In this document: piece by piece, positions 34,596-44,689 of the stretch
Position numbering within the stretch: position 1 is the stretch's first letter
How the letters are laid out: every line of letters starts with the position of its first letter
Origin: Owenia fusiformis
Taxonomy: Eukaryota > Annelida > Polychaeta > Sabellida > Oweniidae
Length of the DNA: 64,000 nt
Direction: 5' to 3'
Assembly (NCBI GenBank): GCA_903813345.2
Contig: CAIIXF020000010.1
Location: 23,727,740 to 23,791,739 of the forward strand
The notes under the pieces: generated by a model
Database searches by the model: none
Told to the model about the DNA's origin: nothing
Seen by the model: the letters and a program-made list of their open reading frames with translations, nothing else
Position numbers and translations under genes: made by a program

Positions 34596-35939
34596 TCACT
34601 CCAGAATTATATTTCTCGATAAGTCTATTTGAAATTTATCGGGGAAGGTTGCCAGCATCATCAAGTTTATTGGTTCCGCCAATGGTTCAGTAAACTGCGC
34701 ACTCACTTTGACACTGCCTTTCTTGACTAAAGGAAAAGAGAATGTTTCGCTGGTTTTATCTTGAGCTTGGATATTGTACTTGAAAATGGCGTAACCGAAA
34801 GGGAATGACATCTTGTCAATTATCAAACCCTCATCATCGTGGAGGTCTGAGAATAAACGATCATATTCGTTGGCGTATTGATTTTCATAGGGAGCATCCC
34901 CAAACACTGGTCTCAGAGCTCGTCCCGGGACACTGGTACCGTCTATGGCGACTTCTAAAAAGTTTACTTTGAAGTGATGATAATTGAATGGGTTTAGGTT
35001 GTAAGCCCCACTGGTAGCCTTCTATTTGGTGAAAAAAATCAACAGCCTGGATGGTACATTCCCTTGGAAGCAATCGTGTATGCTATAAGAAGTCAGCCCC
35101 TGGGGAACTATCCATGAACGTATCTGATTATGTTCATAAGGGTATACAGCGTTGCGTTCTTTCAATTCCATGTTATACGATGTGAGAATACCAGGAGACA
35201 CAGTTATCATAGGAACAAGGAGATGAGCATCAAGCAACTGAACTCTATAGTCTGCATCTGGCTCATTCGAAATGAGGTTGAAGGCATCTTCGCTGGGTGT
35301 CAGTTTCACATTGATCGGTACGCCATTTAAGATATAGCGATCCATTTGAAACAGGTCGTGTAAAATAGGACCTTGCAGCTCCACCTCTCTAGATACCATC
35401 GTGAGTGTAGCTCTCCTCTTTAACCCTGTGTTGTTCCCAGATATGGTATTGCTATCATCTATGAAAGCTGAATTCTGAATAGTCCCTTCGTCCTTGTAGA
35501 AAAATTCGTTTTGCAATCTCGAGTTATGAGCCGCTGGTGACTGTGTCAGAAGTCTGTTTAGATGAGCCTTATAGGGGTAATAATTGCTGGAGGAGCTAAC
35601 CACTTGGTGCTGCAGCATGACTTCTACTCGCTGCCATAAGGCATGCATCCATCCAGTTACTGGTGCTACGTTTGATAGAGAGGGAGATATATCCAAATTC
35701 GATCCATCACTCTTGGTGATCTTCAATTTTAAAAAGAGCTTGACGTCCTTCAGATTGATGAACTGAGAAGAGTTGTTTGGGATAACAAACTCCACTGGCG
35801 TTCCACGTGACAAGGGGTTCACAGGGCGAATTTCCACGAAGTTGACTGTTGTCACACTGCTTTGAGTGCTGGGTGTCTCGAACAAGTTGAGGCTACCATC
35901 CAAAATGTCTCCACTAGAGCCATCTATTTTGAATGCCAT
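34596..35939 (-). CDS. Double-jelly-roll major capsid protein, broken by TAG
   Basis: ATG at 35939. The frame runs 305 codons to an in-frame TAG (35022-35024), then stays open in the same frame for 141 codons to TGA (34596-34598). The total of about 447 positions is a typical Polinton capsid length. Conserved blocks on the first side are PVEFVIPNNSSQFINL, a WMHALWQRVEVML strand-helix and NYYPYKAHLNRLL. Sequence typical of the second jelly roll follows the stop. This protein forms the hexagonal capsid lattice in related viruses. The single nonsense codon is the only lesion seen, which fits a recently inactivated copy, a sequencing error or readthrough. A TATATAAGG box lies about 85 bp upstream. 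Confidence 0.9.
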
Positions 35940-36019
35940 ATTTTATACTCCTCAGTTGTCCTCGTGCGTTTACTCTTGGGTGCTTTGTTAACTACTGGAT
36001 CACTAGCCTGTCGTTTTCC

Positions 36020-36028
36020 CTTATATAT
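36020..36028 (-). promoter_or_regulatory. TATA box TATATAAGG
   Basis: It lies about 85 bp before the major capsid ATG. Its TAA (36021-36023) is the stop codon of the 54-aa upstream frame. A second TATAAAA lies just before the ATG itself. Confidence 0.55.
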
Positions 36029-36185
36029 CAGTGACAGTGACTGGTTTCTTAATGATGTCAACAGAAATCCACCTATTTCTGTGTTTTCCACGTCCAATTT
36101 GAGTGATGATTCCCACCTCTCTATCAGATTTCAACAATTGCTGCCACTTGTTGGTGTTATCTATATAAGGTACTAGCTTAGGCAT
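36021..36185 (-). CDS. Small Polinton ORF, 54 aa
   Basis: ATG at 36185, right after the minor capsid stop; TAA at 36021. It encodes a short basic peptide (MPKLVPYIDNTNKWQQLL ... RNRWISVDIIKKP). Right after its end, a different frame carries more Lys/Arg-rich codons up to the major capsid start, so one longer basic protein may have been split by a frameshift. No family is recognised. The position between two capsid genes supports it as real. Confidence 0.5.
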   Translation of the reverse strand: MPKLVPYIDNTNKWQQLLKSDREVGIITQIGRGKHRNRWISVDIIKKPVTVTDI

Positions 36186-36189
36186 TCTT

Positions 36190-36606
36190 CTAAATCACTC
36201 TTTTTAAGTGTATTGTACAAGTCAGTCTCTGGTTGTTAAATGAGACAGATTGGTTGTCACTTTCTCTTATATAGAAATGAATTCTATCAAATTGATTGAA
36301 TTTCACGGAGGTGTAGAGCACTGGATTGAAGTATCGCCAACCCTCTGCTGCCTCTATCCTCCTTAAGATGGACTGTTTTCTTCCATTGACCAAGCTTTCA
36401 TCCATCAAATCGCAGAACACATCCAGGTAGGCTACACTTGGTTGGTCTACCAATGCAGGAAGTCCTATTTGCAAGAGTCCTATTTTCCAATATCCTTCTA
36501 GGTTTAAATAACTAGGTAATTTCACTGTAAAATGCTCACTGGTGTTAAATGGGAAATATTCTCGGGAATCCCTACTGTCCACGTGTAAATAATGGTCCGT
36601 ATCCAT
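36190..36606 (-). CDS. Minor capsid (penton-like) protein
   Basis: 138 aa from ATG at 36606; stop TAG at 36190. The N-terminal half has the SREYFPFNTSEHFTVKLP and LEGYWKIGLLQIGLP blocks: a strand, then N-T-x-F-x-V-x-LP, then G-x-W-x-x-x-L. These are typical of the minor capsid/penton proteins of Polintons and adinto-like viruses. It is short for the family and probably forms a single jelly roll. In relatives it occupies the fivefold vertices. It is the first gene of the rightmost transcription unit, and a CATAAAAC box about 45-52 bp upstream is its likely promoter. Confidence 0.82.
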   Translation of the reverse strand: MDTDHYLHVDSRDSREYFPFNTSEHFTVKLPSYLNLEGYWKIGLLQIGLPALVDQPSVAYLDVFCDLMDESLVNGRKQSILRRIEAAEGWRYFNPVLYTSVKFNQFDRIHFYIRESDNQSVSFNNQRLTCTIHLKRVI

Positions 36607-36650
36607 CCTATGGTTCAATGTAAATGAGTGCTATTTGGACGAAGTGTCTC

Positions 36651-36658
36651 GTTTTATG
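36651..36658 (-). promoter_or_regulatory. TATA-like box CATAAAAC
   Basis: It sits about 48 bp before the minor capsid ATG, close to the spacing of the ATPase and small-protein boxes. Confidence 0.4.
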
Positions 36659-37479
36659 CTACTAAAGTCTGCCCCCCCACTAGTTTTTACGTTCACTATA
36701 TTACTTAAATCAATGTTACTGTTTTCTTCATAGGAATATTCTCAGATAATTGTTTTGGTTACCATTTTATAACTCACCCTGTATGTTACTAATCCGTTAG
36801 ATGATGTTGTGTCACCCTGTATATAAGAAAATGATTTCAGAGAACATTACAATTAAAGGGGTCATAAAGACTTGAGACGAGTTGGGACTGCTACAATTTT
36901 ACTTACTTTGATTTATTTCATTAAGCAGTAACTCGAGAAATAATGTTTCAATTTGATTGTTTTGGACCTTAAAGTTTCAAAGACCTTTGACAATTACAAT
37001 TTAAAGCTAAAAGGAAACCCTAACCTGCTTTTTGAAACTGTATTACCACTTTAATTATTCATATTCTATAAGCGCGGTTAAAAGTGAGCACGGGTATGTG
37101 TTATCTCAAGAGGGTCAACTGATATACAGTCGAGAATATACAGTCGATATATAGCTAGTATGAGTAATTGATATCAAAGTCCAAGGCAAACTGTTGCTAA
37201 AAGCGTTTACACTCTTGAGAAGTGACTAAAAGAAACCATTTTATGAATTATATATCATGACAATGTACACATATAATGGCTATGGATTTTCAAGAAGTGG
37301 GAGTTATGGCAGTTGACTACTATGGGAACACATTCAAGGAGGTGAGAGTTGTTTTTTGAATTGTGGGAACATACTCTTGAAAATCAGATCAGTACATTTT
37401 AGCAGAAACGCGGAAAACACGAGCTAAATTATATGTTTCAGAAGTCTCGCTGCTGACTGAAGGGATCTCACAGAGCAGA
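36659..37479. other. Non-coding interior of the Polinton
   Basis: No frame of note on either strand. This is where other Polintons would carry polymerase B or accessory genes. Confidence 0.6.
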
Positions 37480-38607
37480 CGAACATGGCACTGTCAACTC
37501 AACTTAGAATGTTTCTTGATCGAAATACAGGTCTGAATTAGCTTTGAGAATTCTAATTAAAGTGTGACATATCTTTGGTCCTCTAATTTCAGATGCTTTC
37601 GAGTTTCAATGGGGATTCCTTTGTTCAACAGACACATGGGTTTTAATTTTGGGCCACCTAATTCAGTTTAAAAATATTTTTGAGGCTATTATTTCGAGAC
37701 TCATTTGCATTCCAGTCTCCTAATTTAGGTGAAAAACTATTTTTGGTCCTCTAATTTCTGATATTTCTGAATTTCAATGGGATTCCCCAGGTTATACAGA
37801 CGTACGGATTTTAAATTTCGGTCTCCTAAATATCGGTCAAGAATATTTTTAGGCTGGTATTTCATGACTCGTTTGCATTCCAGTCTCCTAATTTAGGTGA
37901 AAAAGTAGTTTTGGTCCTCTAATTTCTGATATTTTTGAGTTTTAATGGGATTTCCCATGTTAAACGTATGGATTTTATTTTTGTGGTCTCCTAGGTAATA
38001 AACTATTTTGAGGCTGGTATTTCGAGACTCGTTTGCATTCAAGTCTCCTAATGTAGGTGAAAAATATTTTTAGCCTGATATTTAGAGACCATAGTTTATG
38101 TTCCATGCGAAATAGAGGCAAGACGTGTTTATTCCTACTCAAAATAAATTGATCTTCTTTGCAGGTACATGGTTATGGGACTATAAAGACTAAACCTAGC
38201 AGAGGCATACCTAGAGGAAGCATCTTTACAAAGTAAACTACCAAATCTATCGGATTATAATGACTGTTTACTGCTATCTTGTAGCGTGCCAACAGATGTG
38301 TCAGCTTGAAGGATAAACGATCGGGACTAAAGATACGAATAAAGACCTCATTGACTGTATAAAGAATGTTTCTGGATCTAGATTAGTAAAAACAAGTCTG
38401 AAATTGCATTTGAGAATCGACTTAACTGTTTTTCTGTTGCAGATGACGTGATTAGGCGAGTTAGACCTGTCAACCCATAATATAGTATATCGCCTTATCT
38501 ATAAAATGTTGAAAAACCGAGGACTTTGGATCCATTTTATCTCTAATGATGAAAAATGTTATCTTAAAATGGAGGAATTTGCTATCTTTAAAACTGGCTA
38601 AATAAAG
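37480..38607. repeat. Decayed internal copy of the terminal repeat
   Basis: 37480-37740 is related to 38740-39000 of the right repeat (TCTGAATTAGCTTTGAGA against TCTGAAATAGCTTTTGAG). 38430-38600 is related to 39195-39310 (shared GCAGATGACGTGATTAGGC, then ATATAGTATATC and AAAATGTTGAAAAA). In between, a unit of exactly 168 bp that occurs once in the terminal repeat is repeated about three times (starts near 37577, 37745, 37913). The copy has the same orientation as the right repeat, lacks its outermost ~300 bp and abuts its inner border. Confidence 0.75.
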
Positions 38608-39625
38608 TGTGTCATTTTGTTTCTCCCCGATCATGCTGCTGCTTACTGGGGGCATACTCTAGTATACAGCTCGGATTCTGTACGGTACGCGAGTTGTTTA
38701 AAGGAGCTCGGCTCCTTTAAACAACTAAGTTCATCTGTATGCCATAGACGTGGAGACTTCTCACACACATGCTTTTCGATCTCTAAATGCTGGTCTGAAA
38801 TAGCTTTTGAGTACCCTAATTCGACCGTAACATATTTTTGGTCCCCCTAATTTCTGACGTTTCCCAGCGCCAATGGGATTTGCCATGTTAAACGGACGAA
38901 CGGATTTTAATTTTCGGTCCTTCTGATTTTGGGTTAAAAACATTTTTGGACTCGTGTTTCGAGACTCGATCGCATTTCAGTCTCCTTAATCAGTGACATA
39001 TTCTCCAGCCCAAGTAGCTCCTAATCAGTATATAAGCGGGTGGTTAACAGTCGTATTCATCAATGGCTCTACATAGCTCAGTAGGGCGGATGTCTTAGCT
39101 CCTCAGCTTCCCATCCAATTTTCATATCCCTTAATGCGGGCCTAGAATAGCACCTTAAGTTGTTTTTTTAAAAAGTTCAACTTACCTATTTTTTTCTGCT
39201 GCAGATGACGTGATTAGGCAGACCTGTCTAAAACTCAGCCATTATATAGTATATCACCTTATCTTTAAAATGTTGAAAAAATCATAAATGGTGAAATTTG
39301 TTATCTTCAGATGGTGGAATTTGTTATCTTCAGATGGTGGAATTTGTTATCTTCAGATGGTGGAATTTGTTATCTTCAGATGGTGGAATTTGTTATCTTT
39401 AAATGAAGTAAACGTTATCGGTTCGAGCCAGCCTATTGGTCGCCGGCTCCCGTATCGCTCCCTGATTGTCCCTGAGTGCCCATGATTGCGTCAGATTGTC
39501 CCAGAATGTCCCAGATTGCCCCTGATTGGCTCAGATTGGCCCTGATTGCTTCAGATTGGTCCCATTTGCCTGACTTTCCCATTTGCCTGACTTTCCCGGG
39601 CCTCATTCCTACGGATAATACTACT
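38608..39625. repeat. Right terminal inverted repeat, 1,018 bp
   Basis: It is the inverse of 30610-31627 and ends ATAATACTACT. It carries the mirror hairpin (38692-38726), the 23-bp array (39285-39397) and the 10-bp array (39459-39558). Short frames in it are identical to those in the left copy, showing near-perfect identity. Confidence 0.92.
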
Positions 39626-39631
39626 GCTATT
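39626..39631. repeat. Right target-site duplication GCTATT
   Basis: Identical to 30604-30609. Confidence 0.92.
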
Positions 39632-42600
39632 GATTGTGAATGTTTAACCTCAAGATCGGACTAAATGAGTTTATGAGAATTAACAAACACACTGAAGCAT
39701 TTCAGACATGATTGTTCATGTAATATTCAACCAGTCAGTCATGTGTTCAATGCTTTTTCATTTATTGTCACCTTTTAAATTATATTCATGGGATTTCTTA
39801 GAATGCCCTACATGTACGAACAATTAAGGTCTCTTGAAAGCCTATGGTAAATGGAATAACGTATCTCACTCGTTATGTTATGGGGATTTAGGTGACTACC
39901 AAACATAAGTTCACAAAATATGTGCCTAATGATCAGTTATGCAAATATTTTACCAATAAGTCTAAAATTCAGTAAGCTTTATTATGATACACATATATGG
40001 GGCCGGCCACATGATCTAGAAATGGCCGAGGAATAAAGTCAACCTTAAAATAGTCGGATCTCTTCATTGGGACCCACAGCAAGTGTCATCCTTTGGAATA
40101 CTGGCCAACAAAGCGTTAACGTGAGAATCTGATAAATCAGAATAGGATCTCTCTCTGTAAATACTAGACTGTGCGTATAACGTGCTTGCTGGTATACACG
40201 AATGTGTGATTAATAAACGTTAATTGCAATCATTGTCACATTATGTTATTAGGTAATGCAACTTTGGTCCACAAAGTCCTGATTGAGTAATGCAATAGGT
40301 GGTAATCTTGTGAGAAATATGCAATTGTAATACAATACCTCACCAGGCACACCCAATATATACGGTATAACACACATTATTTTATTTCATTTCGTTTCTT
40401 TAAAAGAGAGCCTTTAGTTAATAGAATACAGTGGCGGATCCAGAAATGAACAAGGGACGGGCCCGAATTTTGAGTCTGGAAAAATTGAAAAACTCAGGCC
40501 CATTTTCTGATAAATCCGCATGGTGTCTACACATTTACCATTTGCAATAGTGTGATTCCACCCCACAAGGATTCCACATCTCAAAGGTAGTTAACAAATG
40601 TTTAATTTGCATGTATTATCCTCTTCTTTCCTTGGTAGAACACATTCCTTGTTAGCCCTCTAAAAATGTAATAATTTCTTAATTTGATATCAAGTTTGTA
40701 ACACAAAATTGATTATTTGTGATACCGTGGATGATCTTAGAATGTGTCCAATTTTCGGAAAATCAACATGGAGACAAAATCATTTCTTGAGACTTTATGA
40801 GAAATTCAGAAGGAAATTCCAAAGAAGACATGAAATGAAAGTCTCAATTAATATTTGTATTGAAAAATGAAGAATAGGAAATGGTAAAACACCTAGTAAA
40901 AGATCAAATGACTGAAATTCCTGGCCTCTGTGAGCAAGAACACCTCAAACGCTCATCCATTGGTTGAATTCTCCAGAAATCATTAAGAGAGCAGAATGAT
41001 CAGTCAAAAGCATCGCATGACATAAGATTTCAAAGTCAAATGCTATATAATATGTTGGAAGAGGAAGAAAGAGAACTGTTAAACACCTGAATGGAAAAAT
41101 GATCAGCTTACACCTATCTAGGGAGGTTTCTAAGAATGGGGTTATGAGAACACCTGAAAGCATTGTGTGTGATTGCATTAGTTCCAAAATATCGCTCAGA
41201 AGGTGCAACACCTAGAGATGACTTAAAGGTTGCTGGAAGACTTCCTCATTAATGATCTTACCCTCTATACTCACAAAATGCAGCTTAAAAAGAAGCTAAA
41301 AGAATGTGATGGGTTTAAACAAACGATTTGTAACCTTTTGGTTGACATAAAACTCTTTTATTTTATTTTATTTCAAAAGTGGGCACATTTTCAAAATAGC
41401 CATAACAAGAAGGATATTGAATGTTATGTAACAAATTTGGTCTCACATTGTCATCCATAGATTGTAGTTTCTGTGCATGAAAAATGAAGCTGATTATATT
41501 AAAGAAATTATTTCATTTTTGGAGGGTTCTGTGTTTTTTGGGTCACCCTGTATATTAGCGTCTAAGTGTCAGCCGATCATGGTAATTTGGACAGTTGAAG
41601 CTCTGAAAGAAACAAAATACCTAACACATCTTTTTGTTTACAATCTACAATCTACATTTTCATCTCCATCTACAATGGAACTAATGAGGCCACGATTTCT
41701 GATGATGTCCCATTTCTGTATTTGCATTCATTCTTCCCCATTGTTAATTAATTGAGCATGGGACTTACATGTATGTTCATTGTTGAAATAGTAATAGTTG
41801 AATCACTAAATCTTTGATCATGCACTTTATTGTTCTCAAGTCGTGTTTAAAATGCGTGTTTTTATGGGCCACCATGGGAATGATTCATAGTATCCTTTGA
41901 AAAAATCCATACACCACATACCTTAAGTCTTCCAAAGAAGGTCCCTGATCTATTTTGGCAAATCATGTGTGGGATGAGACCTGGTATTGATGGGATCAAT
42001 GAACCTCCTTTGTTCCACTGTAATGTTCAGGATGAGTAAAGAAGGTCCCGTGACCCCAGTCCATTGTGGCCACAAGTTATTATACTTTACCTGCCACATC
42101 TCACTCAGTTTTCATTGATTGCAATTACATTTATAAAGGACCATATTTGGTAATTTTCGTCATTTGTTTTCTCAGTTAGGACATGTAGGATTTGTACCTA
42201 TTTATAAGTTTGTCAGTTTACCTAAATCCATACAACATTGCAATAGTTTGAGGATATACACAAACAATCAGATTAAGATTAAGATTTAATATAGGAGCCT
42301 TTGTAACTTTTAACAACTGGACAGTACACAGGATATTTTGTTAAATGTAAGTACATAATATATAGATAAATTATATTAATGAAACGTTGTATACTGTATT
42401 TAACATTTGATAAAATTATGTCTTCCACATTATCTAGATGTTGAGTTTTTGATTTTACACACCTCATAACCTAGAATGTTTAACATTAAGGATGTACCCA
42501 TTTATTTCAGATATTTGGGTTATCTACCATTCAAAATTATAGTGATAGGGAAGGTTTTAATGTCACATTCTTAAGATGAATGGGTTTGTTTATCTTTTAA

Positions 42601-43003
42601 TGAAATTGAATTCAGAGAATCAGGATAGTTGCTTGGATGTGCCTTGTTGGGTTTAACTTAAATACGGTTTGTGTTATAAATCATTTTTGATAAAAAAGAT
42701 TGTATATACAGTAGTATATTTTCAGTTTATGAGAATGTTGCAGCACAAATAATGTTTGTTTTTCAAGTCTCTCTAAATATTTATATCTATCCAGTAAAAT
42801 GTCTCACAAGTACCATTCACATAATGGTAGTTATAGTTCATCTTAACCATGAATGAGGACTAGCCTAAGCAGATTCATTATCAAAAAGATGCACTCTCAT
42901 TGAATCTTTCTATTATCAACTTGCAAATAATATCACATAAATAGAATTATTATAGAATATACTCTATATTCTGTCAATTCAAATTGTTTATGTACATTTA
43001 AGA
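39632..43003. other. Intergenic DNA with dispersed repeats
   Basis: No exon was recognised. A segment at about 40721-40956 (GGATGATCTTAGAATGTGT ... ACACCTCAAA) is repeated at 49269-49491. An inverse copy of sequence near 28822-28857 lies near 40060-40110. A lone GGGTCACCCTGTATA near 41540 resembles one end of a mariner-type element. Confidence 0.5.
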
Positions 43004-43792
43004 AAAGGGTCTAGTGCACTTTCTATTATGAATTCCCCATGAACAAAATGAATCATTTTTAGGTGTAATATAAAGAATACAATGTCACATAATACTTTGG
43101 AAAATATTTAAGCGTTTGGACCCACATGGGCTGAGGTTGAGGTCATTAAGTTCAGCAATGGTGTATTGACTTGACATTGGATGTGTTCTATTGACTTAAC
43201 ATGTGGATATCATCAGATTCCAATGGAGGCCATTGGTTTCTATTGATTTTCACAAAAATACCTATAATACACTATGACCTGAATCGATTGCAAATGAAAT
43301 AATTTCACAATATGATACAAATGGTATATCACATCAGATGTGCAAATATAAAGTTTGCAATCGATTCAGGTCATACTTCAAATTAAAAGATTTTTTCATC
43401 ATTTTTTTCCTACAAAATAGCTATAGAAAAATGTTTCAAAAGCAACTTTTACACTAATGAAATCCCATACAACTTTGTAAATCCAAAGATTATACTGTTC
43501 TGTTTCATTAATTAATAACATTTGGAAAAGATGTAGGGATGTGTAGGATACAAATGGAATTTTGACAGACACAAAAAGACTTCCTGGTTTGGCATCTCTA
43601 CCCCTGTACACTTTATGATTGAATATTGGCCCCAATAAGTGGCCCATTCATCAATACAGTGCTGAATATAGGTCAACAAGATACTAGTGTACATATGAAT
43701 GTAATAATAAAAGCAGTATATTTATTTTGAAAAATCAGATGAATTTATTTTTGTTCATGGGGAGATCATAATGGAGGGTGCACTAGATCCTT
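43004..43792. repeat. ~790-bp element with ~55-bp inverted ends
   Basis: AAAGGGTCTAGTGCACTTTC at the left and the inverse of CACTAGATCCTTTG at the right extend to a shared CCCCATGAACAAAA block. A separate perfect 20-bp inverted pair (TGACCTGAATCGATTGCAAA at 43275; inverse at 43354-43373) lies inside. Confidence 0.55.
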
Positions 43793-44133
43793 TGATAGAA
43801 TGAACTTTTTGATTAACCCCTGTACCCTATGAAAGTCCACTGAATCAATAACTAATATCATGTTAAGGTTTTCATGAAAATGCTTGATATGAAAACACAA
43901 AATAAGATAACACTCGAACTCATAACCAAACAAATAATTCTGAGACATACAATCAATTTCTTAGTAGATATGTTTGACCCCACAGACACATGTCACAACC
44001 CAAAGATGAGGCCTTTTGTCCAATCGGGAACTTGAATGATCAAGGATACCTGATCCAATGTAACAATATAAAGCCCACCTAATCAATAATTCACAAGTAA
44101 TACATGAATTATTGAGTACATAGACGACTATTG

Positions 44134-44627
44134 CAGGGCTGTCAACTTGGGACCACCTAATATGAGTGACTTCAAAATGTTGGACACCTAAGTCCAAATC
44201 TGAACACTTTTGTCCAAATTTTGAACACCTTTGGCCAACTTTTAAACACCTTTGGCCAAAGTTTGAGCACCTTTGCCAAACTTTGAACACCTCAAATTTT
44301 TCGCGCTCGCTACGCTCGCGATGTCGTCAACGGGGGGGGGGGGGGGGGGTAGGTACGAAAAATTTCCAATGAACATGCGTGACACATACGGGATTCGCGT
44401 GACAAATCCGAACAAATTGCGTTCGGTTTTTTCCGGCGTGCGTATTTTTACCGTATCGTAAACATATTTCGAAAAAATTTCTACAGAAATATTTTTGCTT
44501 GACAATTACCAGGTAAAATGCGTATTTTGCGTGACATTTTCTGTCACGCAAAAAAAACTGGCGTGACTTCAAATTCTTCAGCAAATGCGTGACAAATACG
44601 CAAATTGCGGGACAGTTGACAGGCCTG
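44134..44627. repeat. 494-bp MITE with CTATTG target duplication
   Basis: The ends are CAGGGCTGTCAACTTGGGAC and its diverged inverse (GGGACAGTTGACAGGCCTG). CTATTG lies directly outside both (44128-44133 and 44628-44633). The interior has repeated GTGACAAATACG-type words, a long G run (44333-44350) and a CGCTCGCTACGCTCGCG palindrome. It sits just 5' of the next gene. Confidence 0.7.
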
Positions 44628-44689
44628 CTATTGATGTAGCTTATCACATTGTGTCTTGTATTGCAGATTGAAAGGAGAAAACACTAAAA

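Larger units (their letters stand above)
30610..39625 (-). mobile_element. Polinton/Maverick-type element lacking polymerase B
   Basis: A 9,016-bp integrated viral element bounded by 5'-AG and CT-3' termini, 1,018-bp terminal inverted repeats and a perfect GCTATT duplication. All recognised genes lie on the minus strand, from right to left: minor capsid protein, 54-aa ORF, major capsid protein, protease, integrase, packaging ATPase and two small basic proteins. This is the Polinton structural and integration set. The protein-primed DNA polymerase B that defines most Polintons (15-20 kb) is absent; no long frame exists in the 2 kb between the minor capsid gene and the right repeat. The element is visibly richer in G+C than its surroundings. 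The near-identical ends and duplication imply a recent insertion. One in-frame stop in the capsid gene argues that this copy cannot make virions by itself. Confidence 0.93.

Noticed and set aside
36659-38607. Search for polymerase B fragments in the Polinton interior
   Set aside because: No frame of useful length and no family-B polymerase motif in any frame; the space is repeat DNA.
39060-39140. A tRNA gene in the terminal repeat
   Set aside because: Only the A-box-like segment fits; acceptor and anticodon stems do not form and no B box lies at tRNA distance.
43961-44647. Frames with repeated FGQRCLK-like words and a poly-Pro/Gly run
   Set aside because: Produced by the repeated words and the long G run of the MITE at 44134-44627.
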